A DNA stretch of 64,000 nucleotides, from NCBI RefSeq assembly GCF_900102625.1, contig NZ_FMZC01000015.1, positions 42,023 to 106,022 of the forward strand, in the 5' to 3' direction. The notes beneath the pieces are model-generated. The model ran no database searches. It worked only from the letters and a program-made list of their open reading frames with translations, and had not been told where the DNA came from. The position numbers were made by a program, and so were the translations under genes. This DNA is from Paracidovorax valerianellae. Lineage in GTDB: Bacteria; Pseudomonadota; Gammaproteobacteria; Burkholderiales; Burkholderiaceae_C. Below, piece by piece: positions 9,033-18,466 of the stretch (position 1 is the stretch's first letter; each line of letters opens with the position of its first letter).

Positions 9033-9066
9033 CCACTAGGGCGAATAGCTATAAATATAATAGCAA
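9008..9066. repeat. Dispersed ~60-bp repeat, copy 1 (overlaps the end of nth)
   Basis: Reads AAAAGTGCCTCCAGCGC near its left end and a GAATAGCTAT...ATAATAGCA segment at its right end. The same left block recurs at 63.5 kb (ATGTGCCTCCAGCGCAAT) and, in reverse orientation or with changes, at 33.1, 37.8 and 58.9 kb. The first 25 bases are translated as the C-terminus of nth. The element has partial internal dyad symmetry and no coding potential of its own. Confidence 0.75.
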
Positions 9067-9142
9067 TCCCTGATGAGTCAGCACGGGGCGGGATTCACTC
9101 TTTGCCAAGCCAGCCCGAGCGCATCGGCCGGGGCCTGCCGCC

Positions 9143-10216
9143 TCAGGCGCGCAGTTCGCGCAGCAGCTTGCCCACATCCAGGCCCTTGGCCTTCTCCTGG
9201 ATCTGCGGGGTGTAGCGCTGCTGCAGGTTGCGCGCCTCTTCCACCGTGCGCGAGAAGGACGACTTGAGCGACTCCTTGCTCAGCGTGCGGCCACCGGCGT
9301 AGTAGCGCTGCGCCACCTTGCCCAGGGCATAGGTCGTGGCGAACGAAAACGCCGAGCCGGTCGCGGCGCTGCCCACCGCGCGTCCCATGCCGCCCATCAT
9401 CTTGCCCAACAGGCCGCCCACCAGCTTGCGGCCGAACTGCTCCACGTACTGCGAGGTCAGCCCCACGCCGACGGTGGCGAGAAAGTCGGTGATGTGGCCC
9501 TTGTCCAGTTCGTAGCCGTACAGCTTGCCGATGCGGTACACCAGCCGCGTCTGGAGCGGGATGATGGCCATGGAAGCGAGCGACTGCGGCAGCAGCTCCA
9601 GCGCGCCGTTGAGTATGGCGGCGTTCATCACCATGGAGTCGATCTCCGCGGCGTGGACGTCAGGGGCAGCTTGTGCCGGGGTGCCGGCCGGCACCGGTGC
9701 CAGCGCGTTGCCCGGGGCGGAGACTGCCGCCGCGCCTGCGGCCACCGCAGCGGCGGCGCCGGCTCCCGCCGTGGTGAAGGCAGCGGGCTCGGCCCATTGC
9801 GGCGATTGCGGCTGGGAAGCAATGGGCGCATCGCGCAACGGGGCGGCGGCCAGCGCATCGGCCTCGCGCACCACGGCGGCGGCTTCGTCCGGCGCCACCT
9901 GCAGGGCCGTTGCCAGGCGCTGCAGGAAAGCCTTTTCCTGCGCGTTGCACACGCCGTCGGCATCACAAACGCCCACCGCCATTTCATAGGCCAGCTGCCG
10001 CAGCGGCGGGGTGTCGAGCGCCTGGGCCGCGTCTTCGATGCGCACGCGCTGCAGCAAAACGTCCTGGTACAGCTTCATCAGGTCCAGACCGGTGCCGGCG
10101 CTCAGCGACTCGGCCATTTCGCGCAGGTGTTCGCGTTCGCGCTCGTCCTTGTGTTCATCGGCGAAGGCGGCCATCAGGCTGATGGCCATGACGGCGCGGG
10201 TGTGTTCTGGCTGCAT
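9143..10216 (-). CDS. TerB-like / DUF697-like membrane-associated protein
   Basis: A 357-residue protein with two recognisable parts. Residues about 1-125 look like a TerB-type helical domain (the D-x-D-G-x-x-x-x-E-x-x-F calcium-like segment CDADGVCNAQEKAFL is present). Residues about 140-195 are an Ala/Pro-rich linker. Residues about 200-320 resemble the DUF697 region of YcjF-like proteins, with glycine-rich hydrophobic helices (ATVGVGLTSQ, GGLLGKMMGGMG). TerB-like domains are linked to tellurite and stress responses, but function here is unknown. The start is MQPEHTR at 10216; the longer open frame upstream is not homologous to anything obvious. Confidence 0.65.
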   Translation of the reverse strand: MQPEHTRAVMAISLMAAFADEHKDEREREHLREMAESLSAGTGLDLMKLYQDVLLQRVRIEDAAQALDTPPLRQLAYEMAVGVCDADGVCNAQEKAFLQRLATALQVAPDEAAAVVREADALAAAPLRDAPIASQPQSPQWAEPAAFTTAGAGAAAAVAAGAAAVSAPGNALAPVPAGTPAQAAPDVHAAEIDSMVMNAAILNGALELLPQSLASMAIIPLQTRLVYRIGKLYGYELDKGHITDFLATVGVGLTSQYVEQFGRKLVGGLLGKMMGGMGRAVGSAATGSAFSFATTYALGKVAQRYYAGGRTLSKESLKSSFSRTVEEARNLQQRYTPQIQEKAKGLDVGKLLRELRA

Positions 10217-10616
10217 GGGTTGGGTTTCCTTGGTCGGCAAAAAACGTGAATTCGGAGGGGGAGACGGACAGGACCGGCGATGCGCAGGCCAGCGAAGAGC
10301 TCGCTGCCGATCCAGGTTCCCGCTGCGCTGTGTGTTTGGGTTTTGCAGAGGAAAAGGGGGCGCGGCCACTCTGGCAGCCGCGCCGACCCCGCACCGCATG
10401 TAGGCGCGAACGGCCGGTTTTCAAGAGCCACAGCCCTGCCTGCCGACCCCAGCGTGGGCGATGGCCGCCCGGATCGACCGCAACGCCTGCCCTGCGCACA
10501 GGCAGCGATGCCGGATTTGGCTGACAACGGCACTTCGTCGTCCGCACGACAATGCGGCCTGCCACAACAACACCCTTCCGCATGCGCCCGCCTGCGGCCC
10601 AGAAAGGCTCGTCTTC
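10217..10616. other. Intergenic region between divergent genes, no gene seen
   Basis: About 400 bases between the divergent starts of the TerB-like gene and the MHS permease gene. It holds the promoters of both. Several open frames cross it, but all are compositional by-products of high GC and none has a ribosome site with recognisable protein. No convincing repeat, operator or RNA was seen. Confidence 0.6.
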
Positions 10617-11945
10617 ATGACTCCACCCGCCACACCCACGGCCGACACCGACGCAACGGCGCCCCGCGCCTACACCGCCGAAGAGAAACGCCACCGCGTC
10701 TTCTCGATCATGGCGGCCTCGTCGGGCAACCTCGTCGAATGGTTCGACTTCTACGTGTACGCCTTCTCGGCGCTGTATTTCGCGCCGGCGTTCTTCCCCA
10801 AATCCGATCCCACCGCCCAGTTGCTGAACACGGCCGGCGTGTTCGCCGCAGGCTTTCTCATGCGGCCCATCGGCGGCTGGCTGTTCGGCCGCATCGCCGA
10901 CAAATACGGGCGCAAGACGTCAATGCTGATCTCGGTCACCATGATGTGCGCCGGCTCCCTCGTCATCGCCGGGCTGCCCACCTATGCGGCCATCGGCGCC
11001 TGGGCGCCCTTCCTGCTGCTGATGTGCCGCCTGTTCCAGGGGCTGTCGGTGGGCGGCGAATACGGCACCACCGCCACTTACATGAGCGAAGTGGCGCTGC
11101 GCGGACAACGGGGCTTTTTCTCGTCGTTCCAGTACGTGACGCTGATCGGCGGGCAACTGCTGGCCGTGCTGGTCATCGTGATTCTGGAAACGCTGCTCAG
11201 CGAGGCGGAACTGAAAGCCTGGGGCTGGCGCATTCCCTTCGTGATCGGCGCCATTTCAGCCGTGGTCGCGCTGCTGCTGCGCCGCACCCTGCATGAAACG
11301 CAGACCGACGCCGCCAGGCAGAACAAGGAAGCCGGCACCATGGCCGGCCTGTTCCGCCACCACAAGGCAGCGTTCTTCACCGTGCTGGGCTACACGGCCG
11401 GCGGCTCGCTGATCTTCTACACTTTTACCACCTACATGCAGAAGTACCTGGTGAACACCGTGGGCCTGCCGATCAAGACCACCAGCTACGTGATGACCTG
11501 CGCGCTGTTCGTGTACATGTGCATGCAGCCGCTGTTCGGGGCGCTGTCGGACCGCATCGGGCGGCGCAACAACATGCTGCTGTTCGGCGCCCTGGGCGCC
11601 CTCTGCACCGTGCCCATCCTCACCGCGCTGCAGCACACGACCAGTCCCTATGTCGCCTTCGCGTTGATCGCGCTGGCGCTGGCGATCGTGAGCTTCTACA
11701 CCTCCATCAGCGGCATCGTGAAGGCCGAAATGTTCCCGCCCGAAGTGCGCGCGCTCGGCGTGGGCCTCGCCTATGCGGTGGCGAATGCGATCTTCGGCGG
11801 GTCGGCCGAATACGTCGCGCTGGGGCTCAAATCCATCGGCCACGAAACGGTTTTCTTCTGGTACGTGACGGGGATGATGGTGCTGGCGTTCGTCGTGAGC
11901 CTGCGCCTGCCGCGTCAGGCGAGCTATCTGCACCACGACCATTGA
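10617..11945 (+). CDS. MHS-family MFS permease (KgtP-like)
   Basis: A 442-residue, twelve-helix transporter of the metabolite:H+ symporter family. Key features are [14 protein letters not shown] in helix 1, the loop 2-3 motif [10 protein letters not shown], the [13 protein letters not shown] segment and the repeat loop SDRIGRRN. These match KgtP (alpha-ketoglutarate permease) best, but citrate, shikimate or proline/betaine symporters share them. The start at MTPPATP has a GAAAGG ribosome site about 10 bases upstream; the longer open frame before it is not homologous. It imports an organic acid or similar solute through the inner membrane. Confidence 0.85.
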   Translation: MTPPATPTADTDATAPRAYTAEEKRHRVFSIMAASSGNLVEWFDFYVYAFSALYFAPAFFPKSDPTAQLLNTAGVFAAGFLMRPIGGWLFGRIADKYGRKTSMLISVTMMCAGSLVIAGLPTYAAIGAWAPFLLLMCRLFQGLSVGGEYGTTATYMSEVALRGQRGFFSSFQYVTLIGGQLLAVLVIVILETLLSEAELKAWGWRIPFVIGAISAVVALLLRRTLHETQTDAARQNKEAGTMAGLFRHHKAAFFTVLGYTAGGSLIFYTFTTYMQKYLVNTVGLPIKTTSYVMTCALFVYMCMQPLFGALSDRIGRRNNMLLFGALGALCTVPILTALQHTTSPYVAFALIALALAIVSFYTSISGIVKAEMFPPEVRALGVGLAYAVANAIFGGSAEYVALGLKSIGHETVFFWYVTGMMVLAFVVSLRLPRQASYLHHDH

Positions 11946-12078
11946 TGCGGTAGCTACGCAGCGGGAGGCGGTCACGGTCGCATGCCGCTGAGCGCGCCCT
12001 GCCCGGCTTCGGTGGCTGGCCTGATGCGTGCGATGGCTACGACACCCCGCCATCGCCGCAACGGCAGCGGTCAAGCCG

Positions 12079-12861
12079 TCAAACGGCTGCAGTGCCTGGT
12101 TGCCGGGGCGCCAGCCCCAGTGCCGCCAACTCCGGCGAAACGCCTTCCCAAACCACGTCGCACCCGGGCGCCAGCCGCTCCGACGGCAGCGCCGGCGTGC
12201 GCAGCGCCCATTGCGCGCCGGCCACTACGCTGTCGATCACCGGAACGCCCACCTCGGGTTGAATGGCGTCTGCCATGCCGGCGAGGCCTGCACCGCCCAG
12301 GATGACGGCCTGCACGCCCATCTGCCGCACGACGTCGCGGCAGGCCTGGGCCAGCAGCGCGCGCGCGGCGGCGGGGTCGGCCGCCAGTTGGGCGCCGGTG
12401 GGCGCCACCGTGTGGATCCCTGCCAGCATGGGCGCATGCCCCAGCGCCTGCGCCAGGCGCTGCAGCATCGGCCCCCAACGTTCCCCTCCCGTGACGATCC
12501 CGAAGCGCCCATGCCGCGCCGCGGTGATGAACGAAGCCTCGGCCAATCCGGTTACCGGCACGGGGCTGCTTTCGCGCAGCGCCATCAGGCCGGGGTCGCC
12601 GAAGCAACCCACGAGCACCGCATCGGGTGCGCTGTCGCCATCGCTACCGCTATCGCCGACGCCTGATGCGGCGGCCCAGGCGTCCAGCGCCGCATGCGAA
12701 GCCACTGCATAGCTGGCCTCGCAGGCGATGTAGGGCGCACCGAAGCGCGCGGTGACCGTGCGCACCTGCACGTGCGAGCCGGCAGCCGCCTGCACGTGGC
12801 GCTGCAGCAGCGCGCTCACGCTGGCCGAGGTGTTGGGGTTGATCACGAGCAGCTGGCGCAC
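12079..12861 (-). CDS. Asp/Glu/hydantoin racemase family protein
   Basis: A 260-residue member of the Asp/Glu/hydantoin racemase superfamily, which racemises amino acids or hydantoins by two opposed cysteines. It begins with the typical VRQLLVINPNTS and has the first active-site loop VGCFGDPGL. The second active-site loop, normally G-C-A-G, reads LGGAGLAGM, so the second cysteine is glycine. Start is GTG at 12861 with ribosome site GAAAGGA. It is the last gene of a minus-strand operon with an ABC importer and a GntR regulator, so it probably processes the imported compound. It may be a racemase variant or a different hydrolase-like activity such as a decarboxylase. Confidence 0.8.
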   Translation of the reverse strand: MRQLLVINPNTSASVSALLQRHVQAAAGSHVQVRTVTARFGAPYIACEASYAVASHAALDAWAAASGVGDSGSDGDSAPDAVLVGCFGDPGLMALRESSPVPVTGLAEASFITAARHGRFGIVTGGERWGPMLQRLAQALGHAPMLAGIHTVAPTGAQLAADPAAARALLAQACRDVVRQMGVQAVILGGAGLAGMADAIQPEVGVPVIDSVVAGAQWALRTPALPSERLAPGCDVVWEGVSPELAALGLAPRQPGTAAV

Positions 12862-12916
12862 GCGGGTCCTTTCGGTGGCTGGGGTGCCGAGGCTGGCTTG
12901 GCCGGCTTCGCGGGAG

Positions 12917-13753
12917 TCAGGCTGCGCGGCCCAGGCCGAGCAGCTGCACCAGGTCGGGCGCCTCATCCTGCGGCGGCGTGAATTCGAGCTGCGACTCGAT
13001 GCGCGCCAAATGGTCCAGCATGCGCCGCGAGGCCTCGCCGGCATCGCGCAGGCGGATCGCATCGATCAGTGCGCGGTGCTCGCGGCAGCCGCAGGCGGTG
13101 GCTTCTTCGCGGGCCTGCACGTGGCTGGGGCTGTAGGTCATGAGGATGAGCGAGGTGCGGGACACCAGCTCGCGCAGGATGCGCCCCAGCGTCTGGTGGC
13201 CCGCCGCCTGCGCGATGTGCAGGTGAAAGTCCCCGGAGAGCCGGATCGCCCGGCGCATGTCGCCCGCCTGCCGCGAAGCCTCTTCGTCGGCCACGCTCTG
13301 CACCAGCCAGGCCACGTCCTCAGCAGTGGCGGTTTCGACGAACAGCGACACCAGCCGCGGCTCGATGAGGCGGCGGGCTTCGAACACTTCGCGCGCCTCC
13401 TGCACCGTGGGCTGCGCGATGGAGGCGCCGCGGCGCGGCGTGAGGGTGACCACCTGCTCGCCCGCCAGCCGCACGAGCACCGGCCGCACGCGGGTGCGCG
13501 ACACGCCGAAGGCCGTGGCCAGCTTGTCCTCCACCAGCTTGGTGCCCGGCGGCAGCCGGTGGTCGAGGATGGCCGACACCATGCGTTCGTACATGTCGTT
13601 GTCGCTCAGCAGGCCCTCGTCGGCGTCGGCCCCGGGCAGCGCGGACGCACGGGGAACAGTGGCCCGTCGGCGGGGTGCTGCCGCGGCTGCACCGGGCGTG
13701 CGAGGTGCACGGGGCTGAACTGGCGCACGGCCGGAAGGCGCGGGGCTCTTCAT
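12917..13753 (-). CDS. GntR family regulator, FadR/FCD subfamily
   Basis: A 278-residue transcription factor. After a disordered Pro/Ala-rich stretch (residues 1-50), the winged helix-turn-helix spans about 55-120 (LPPGTKLVEDKLATAFGVSR), and the all-helical FCD ligand domain about 125-265 contains the usual E-A-R-x-x-x-E and His residues (DFHLHIAQAAGH, EHRALIDAI). Its ATG overlaps the stop of the upstream permease gene as ATGA, so it is in the ABC operon and probably controls it, most likely through the palindrome at 18312-18325. The ligand is probably the transported solute. Confidence 0.88.
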   Translation of the reverse strand: MKSPAPSGRAPVQPRAPRTPGAAAAAPRRRATVPRASALPGADADEGLLSDNDMYERMVSAILDHRLPPGTKLVEDKLATAFGVSRTRVRPVLVRLAGEQVVTLTPRRGASIAQPTVQEAREVFEARRLIEPRLVSLFVETATAEDVAWLVQSVADEEASRQAGDMRRAIRLSGDFHLHIAQAAGHQTLGRILRELVSRTSLILMTYSPSHVQAREEATACGCREHRALIDAIRLRDAGEASRRMLDHLARIESQLEFTPPQDEAPDLVQLLGLGRAA

Positions 13754-14646
13754 TCGCCCGCCCTCGCCCGCCGTCCGCGCCCGAGCAGCCACACCAGTGC
13801 CAGCGTGAGCCCCATCACCACGAACGACACCACCGTGGTCAGCGTGCCCAGCGCGTAGATCGACGGCGTGGTCACCGTCGAGGTCAGGCCCTGCAGCTCC
13901 AGCGGCAGCGTGTTCACGTCGCCGATGGCTTGCGAGGTGCGCGCGATTTCATCCCAGCTCAGCGTGAAGCCGAACATGCCGATGCCGACGACCGATGGCG
14001 CAACGAGCGGCAGCACCACGTGCGCGAAGCCCTGCCAGGGTGTGGCGCCCAGGTCGCGCGCGGCCTCTTCATATGCGGGATTGAAGCGGTTGAACACCGC
14101 GAACATGATGAGCAGACCGAAAGGCAGCGTCCACGTGAGGTGCGCCCCCAGCGCCGAGGTGAACAGGCCCAGCGAGGTGCCGAAGCCCTCCAGCGTCTCC
14201 TGCAGGCTCAGCCAGCCCAGCACCGCCTTGATGGCCGAATCGATCAGGCGAAACTCCAGCCCGATGCCCAGCGACACGATGATGGACGGCATGATCAAGC
14301 TGGCCACCACCACGAAGAACAGCGTGTTGCCGCCCGCCAGCCGCTTGCGGAACGCCAGCCCGGCCAGCACCGAAAACACCACGGTGCACACCATGACCGC
14401 CAGCCCCAGACCCAGCGAACGCCGCAGTGCCGCGCCGATGTCCACCACGCCTAGCCCCTCGGCCAGCTGGCGGAACCAGTGCAGCGAGAGCCCGCGCAGC
14501 GGAAACGTGAGCCCGCCTTCCGGGCCTTGAAAACTCAGGATGAAGATGACCAGCATCGGCCCGTACATGAACAGCACGAACAGGCTGAACACGAGCGCCA
14601 GCAGCCAGAAGCTGAGCGGGCGCGGCTCGCGCAGGCGGGTTTTCAT
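13750..14646 (-). CDS. ABC transporter permease, PotC-like
   Basis: A 298-residue inner-membrane permease of the spermidine/putrescine-type (PotC) class with six predicted helices. The cytoplasmic EAA loop is EEAARDLGATPWQGFAHVVLP. Start is MKTRLREP at 14646, because a strong AAGGAGG ribosome site lies just upstream; a longer frame exists but lacks one. It pairs with the PotB-like permease upstream and overlaps the GntR gene by 4 bases. Confidence 0.88.
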   Translation of the reverse strand: MKTRLREPRPLSFWLLALVFSLFVLFMYGPMLVIFILSFQGPEGGLTFPLRGLSLHWFRQLAEGLGVVDIGAALRRSLGLGLAVMVCTVVFSVLAGLAFRKRLAGGNTLFFVVVASLIMPSIIVSLGIGLEFRLIDSAIKAVLGWLSLQETLEGFGTSLGLFTSALGAHLTWTLPFGLLIMFAVFNRFNPAYEEAARDLGATPWQGFAHVVLPLVAPSVVGIGMFGFTLSWDEIARTSQAIGDVNTLPLELQGLTSTVTTPSIYALGTLTTVVSFVVMGLTLALVWLLGRGRRARAGE

Positions 14647-14710
14647 GACAGGGTCCTCCTTGCCGCGGGACGGGAAAGGCATGCGCCAGGGTGTGCGTGG
14701 GCGGCCATGG

Positions 14711-15625
14711 TCAAAGCTCCTTGCGGATGTCCACGAGCCGCGTCAGGCCGTAGATGATCATCAGCACGATGGCCAGCAGGATCACGGCATTGGCCGCCGC
14801 CAGCGGAAACTGCAGGTACGAGGTCTGCACCTGGATGATCTTGCCGACCGAGGCGATCTGCTGACCGCCCATCACGCCGATGGTCACGAAGTCGCCCATG
14901 ACGATGGTGATCACGAAGATCGAACCGATGATGATGCCGGTGCGCGACAGCGGCACGATCACGTTCCACAGGGTCTGCCAGCCCGAAGCGCCGGAGTCGT
15001 TCGCGGCCTCCAGCAGGCTGCGGTCGATGCGCATCATGCTGTTGAAGATGGGCACGATCATGAACATGGTGTACAGGTGCACGAAGGCCAGCACCACGGA
15101 AAAATCGGAGAACAGCAGCCACTCGATGGGGCTCTGGATCAGGTGCATGTCGATCAGCGTCTGGTTCACCAGGCCGTTGCGCCCCAGCAGCGGCACCCAC
15201 GAGATCATGCGGATCACGTTCGACGTCCAGAACGGAATGGTGCACAGCACGAACAGCAGCGTCTGCACGCCCTGCGAGCGCACATGGAACGCCAGAAAAT
15301 ACGCCACCGCAAAGCCCAGCACCAGCGTGATCGCCCATACCAGCAGGCTGAACTTGAGCGTGGAGAGATACGTGCGCAGCGTGGTGCACAGGTCGGCCGT
15401 GTCGCCACACCCTTCGAAGATCGACAGGTAGTTCTTGAAGGTGAAACCGGGCAGCAGCTCGTACTCATTGAAGTCCCAGAAGCTCACCATCAGGATGAGC
15501 CCGAGCGGCACGAGAAAGAACAGCACGAACACCAGCGTGAGCGGCGCGGCCTGCCACCAGGCCGCGATGCCACGGCCGGGCGCAGCCGCCACGGCGGCGG
15601 GGTGGGAGGTCGAAGGGGTGCTCAT
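14711..15625 (-). CDS. ABC transporter permease, PotB-like
   Basis: A 304-residue inner-membrane permease, the partner of the PotC-like protein. It has a hydrophobic N-terminal helix (LTLVFVLFFLVPLGLILMV), a large periplasmic loop at about residues 55-95 and the EAA-type loop LEAANDSGASGWQTLWNVIVP near residue 195-215. The start MSTPSTSH at 15625 gives the usual length. It lies 130 bases after the substrate-binding protein gene. Confidence 0.87.
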   Translation of the reverse strand: MSTPSTSHPAAVAAAPGRGIAAWWQAAPLTLVFVLFFLVPLGLILMVSFWDFNEYELLPGFTFKNYLSIFEGCGDTADLCTTLRTYLSTLKFSLLVWAITLVLGFAVAYFLAFHVRSQGVQTLLFVLCTIPFWTSNVIRMISWVPLLGRNGLVNQTLIDMHLIQSPIEWLLFSDFSVVLAFVHLYTMFMIVPIFNSMMRIDRSLLEAANDSGASGWQTLWNVIVPLSRTGIIIGSIFVITIVMGDFVTIGVMGGQQIASVGKIIQVQTSYLQFPLAAANAVILLAIVLMIIYGLTRLVDIRKEL

Positions 15626-15755
15626 GGCAGTGCGTGTCGGGTGGAAGGCAGGGGGGAAAACGGTGGATTCGTGCTGAAGAACAGAAGGAAGGAATGCTTG
15701 CAAAGGCACTCCAGCCCTCGAAGCCGGGCAGCCCGTGCCGCCCGGGTTTCAGCAC

Positions 15756-17039
15756 TCAGGCCGCGACGAACTCATTCCATTTCTGGACCATGTAGTTGTT
15801 CTCGTCCATCAGCGCGTTCCAGCATGCAATGCCGCCCATGCGCGACTCGTAGCTGCCGCCGTCGCGCACGCTGCCAGCCTTGGCCAGCAGGTCGCCGCCG
15901 GGGCTCTTGATGTCCTGGGTGGCAGGCTTGCCTTCCATCCAGTAGGCCCATTCGTAGGCTTCCATCTTGGCCTTGGCCGTTTCCAGCACCGCGCTGTAGT
16001 AGCCCTGGCGGTTGAGGTACGCGCCGGCCCAGCCGTCCAGGAACCAGTTGATGAACTCGTAGGCACCGTCCAGCTTCTTGCCCGACAGCGTGGCGGGCAG
16101 CCCGAAGCCCGCGGCCCATGCGCGATAGCCTTCCTTGAGCGGCTGGAAGTTGCAGGCGATGCCCTTGGTGCGCACGGCCGTCACGGCGGGGCTCCACATG
16201 GACTGGATCACCACTTCGCCCGAAGCCATCAGGTTGACCGACTCGTTGAAGTCCTTCCACAGCGCGCGGAACTGGCCGGCGCGCTTGGCCTCGATCAAGG
16301 TCTTGATCGTGAGGTCGATCTCCTTCTTGGTCATGTTGCCCTTGTCGGGGTACTTGTACAGGCCCATGGCCTCGACCACCATCGCCGCGTCCATGATGCC
16401 GATCGAAGGAATGTTCAGGATCGCCGTCTTGCCCTTGAACTCGGGGTTGAGCAGCTCGGCCCACGAATCGATGGGGCGCTTGATCAGGTCGGGGCGGATG
16501 CCCAGCGTGTCGGCGTTGTACACGGTCGGAATCAGGCTCATGAACTGCGTGGGGCTCTTGGCGAACACCTTGCTCTTTTCGCCTTCGAGGTAAATCACCT
16601 TCTTGGGCGCGGTGCCCTGCTCGCCCACCGCCTTGCCGCCCACCATGCCGGTGGTGAACAGCGGCGTGATCTTGTCGGCGTTCTTGATGCGCTTGGTGTC
16701 GATGCCCTTCAGGTTGCCCGTGGGCACGATCTTCTTGAGCGAGAAATATTCGGTGTCGATCAGGTCGAAGCTGTTGGGCGCGGTGACGGCGCGCTTGGTC
16801 ACGTCGTCCGTGGTCACGGCCACGTACTGGATCTCGATGCCCGTGTCGGCCTTGAACTTTTCAGCGATGGCCTTGTCCTGGTTCACCGCCGTGCCCAGGT
16901 AGCGCAGCACGATCTTTTCCTGCGCATGGATGGCGGGAAACATGCCGGCGGCCAGGATGCCGGCCGTGCCCTTGAGCAGCGAGCGGCGCTGCACGGCGGA
17001 CGACGGGGCAGCGTGGGATTCGGAAAGCGCATCGGACAT
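15756..17039 (-). CDS. ABC transporter substrate-binding protein, PotD-like, with Tat-type signal
   Basis: A 427-residue periplasmic solute-binding protein of the PotD/PotF class (extracellular solute-binding family 1-like). The N-terminus has twin arginines (QRRSLLKG) and a hydrophobic stretch ending PAIHAQ, so export is probably through Tat with cleavage after residue 40. Larger than typical PotD (about 350 residues). Substrate is unknown; the racemase in the operon argues for an amino-acid-like or ureide solute rather than a polyamine. The start MSDALSES at 17039 was chosen over an upstream open frame because it gives the normal signal peptide. Confidence 0.85.
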   Translation of the reverse strand: MSDALSESHAAPSSAVQRRSLLKGTAGILAAGMFPAIHAQEKIVLRYLGTAVNQDKAIAEKFKADTGIEIQYVAVTTDDVTKRAVTAPNSFDLIDTEYFSLKKIVPTGNLKGIDTKRIKNADKITPLFTTGMVGGKAVGEQGTAPKKVIYLEGEKSKVFAKSPTQFMSLIPTVYNADTLGIRPDLIKRPIDSWAELLNPEFKGKTAILNIPSIGIMDAAMVVEAMGLYKYPDKGNMTKKEIDLTIKTLIEAKRAGQFRALWKDFNESVNLMASGEVVIQSMWSPAVTAVRTKGIACNFQPLKEGYRAWAAGFGLPATLSGKKLDGAYEFINWFLDGWAGAYLNRQGYYSAVLETAKAKMEAYEWAYWMEGKPATQDIKSPGGDLLAKAGSVRDGGSYESRMGGIACWNALMDENNYMVQKWNEFVAA

Positions 17040-17152
17040 GGTGAAAGCTCCTAGGTTGAACAGAGGGACGGGGGAAACGACAAAGGAAGACGGAATAAAG
17101 GGGGGGACGCAACTGAGGGCAGGCCACGAGGATCGATGGCGCCGCTCGTGCC

Positions 17153-18259
17153 TCAAGCCGCCATCGCAGCAGAGGCCACCGCAGCCACTACCGAAGCGCT
17201 GGCACCACTGCCAGCCGTTGGCTCCAATGGATGCGCGCGCTCGGGCTGCCAGTGCAGGCGCACCGCATCGCCCACGCGGTAGGGGCGGGCCGCATAGGCG
17301 TCTTCGGACACCATCACCGAGTACGCGGCGGTGGTGCTGGACGACACCACGGCGCCCTCGTCCAGCAGGCCCAGCAACACATAGGTGCCCTGGTACTCGA
17401 CGTCGGTCACGACCGCGCCCATGTGGCTGGCGCCGGCCGGCAATGCCTCGCCCACGGCAGCGATCCGCAAATGATCGGTGCGCACGCCCACCTTGCCGGT
17501 CGGCGTGGCAATCACGTTGTGCCCACCCATGAACCGCGCCACGAACTCGCTCGCGGGCCGGTTATAGACCTCGTGCGGCGAACCCACCTGCTCGATGCGG
17601 CCGTGGTTCATCACCACCATCGTGTCGGCCAGGGCCATCGCCTCTTCCTGCGAATGGGTCACATGGATGAAGGTCAGCCCCAGTTCCTTCTGCCAGCGCC
17701 GCAGCTCCGCCCGCATCTGGATGCGCAAAAAGGGATCGAGCGCCGACAGCGGCTCGTCCAGCAGCAGCACGCGCGGCTCGGTGATCAGCGCACGCGCCAG
17801 CGCCACGCGCTGCTGCTGCCCGCCCGACAGCTCGGCCGGCTTGCGGTCGGCCAGGTGCCCCATGGCGACGCGCTCCAGCAGCGCCCGCGCCCGGCCCTGC
17901 CGCTCGGCCTTGCCGATGCCTTTCATCTTGAGACTGAACGCCACGTTGTCCAGCGCGGACAGATGGGGAAACAGCGCAAAACTCTGGAACATCATTGCCG
18001 TCCCCCGTGCAGCGGCCGGCAGGTCGGTGATGTTGCGGTTTTCCAGCAGCACGTCGCCGCTGGTCACCGACTCATGCCCCGCGATCATCCGCAGCGTGGT
18101 GCTCTTGCCGCAGCCCGAAGGCCCCAGCAGGCAGCAGTAGCTGCCGCTGGCAATGCGCAGATCGATGGCATCGACGGCAGGCTTGCCCTGCGCGTACCGC
18201 TTGGTCAACGCAACGATTTCGATGGCGGCGGGGGCCGATGAGTAAGAGGTGGCGTCCAT
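17153..18259 (-). CDS. ABC transporter ATP-binding protein, PotA-like
   Basis: A 368-residue ATPase that powers the importer. Walker A GPSGCGKST, the Q-loop in MMFQSFALFPHLS, signature LSGGQQQR, Walker B VLLLDEPLSALD and the switch histidine in FIHVTHSQEEA are all intact. The C-terminal TOBE-like region starts near residue 270. It is the first gene of the six-gene minus-strand operon (ATPase, binding protein, two permeases, GntR, racemase). Upstream lies an AT-richer stretch with a perfect palindrome that is the likely GntR operator. Confidence 0.92.
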   Translation of the reverse strand: MDATSYSSAPAAIEIVALTKRYAQGKPAVDAIDLRIASGSYCCLLGPSGCGKSTTLRMIAGHESVTSGDVLLENRNITDLPAAARGTAMMFQSFALFPHLSALDNVAFSLKMKGIGKAERQGRARALLERVAMGHLADRKPAELSGGQQQRVALARALITEPRVLLLDEPLSALDPFLRIQMRAELRRWQKELGLTFIHVTHSQEEAMALADTMVVMNHGRIEQVGSPHEVYNRPASEFVARFMGGHNVIATPTGKVGVRTDHLRIAAVGEALPAGASHMGAVVTDVEYQGTYVLLGLLDEGAVVSSSTTAAYSVMVSEDAYAARPYRVGDAVRLHWQPERAHPLEPTAGSGASASVVAAVASAAMAA

Positions 18260-18311
18260 GCCAGGGCATTACGCAAAGGCCATGCCAGGCTGGAATACGG
18301 TTTTTGCACTG

Positions 18312-18325
18312 TTTTGTATACAAAA
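18312..18325. promoter_or_regulatory. Perfect palindrome, probable GntR-type operator
   Basis: TTTTGTATACAAAA is a perfect 14-bp inverted repeat, extended by an imperfect CTG...CAG outer pair. It lies 53 bases upstream of the ATPase start codon of the ABC operon. TTGTATACAA-type sites are common operators of GntR/FCD regulators, and the operon encodes one. Binding is inferred, not shown. Confidence 0.6.
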
Positions 18326-18466
18326 ACAGATCGGATTCCAGGGTCGTGCACCGGTGTGGCGACGGCCAGCACCATGGACGTTATTTGCACCCAGGTTACG
18401 TGATTAATATGCAAATTAAGTAAGAGTACGTTGCAAAGGGACAATTACTTCGGAGGGACTTTTAAG

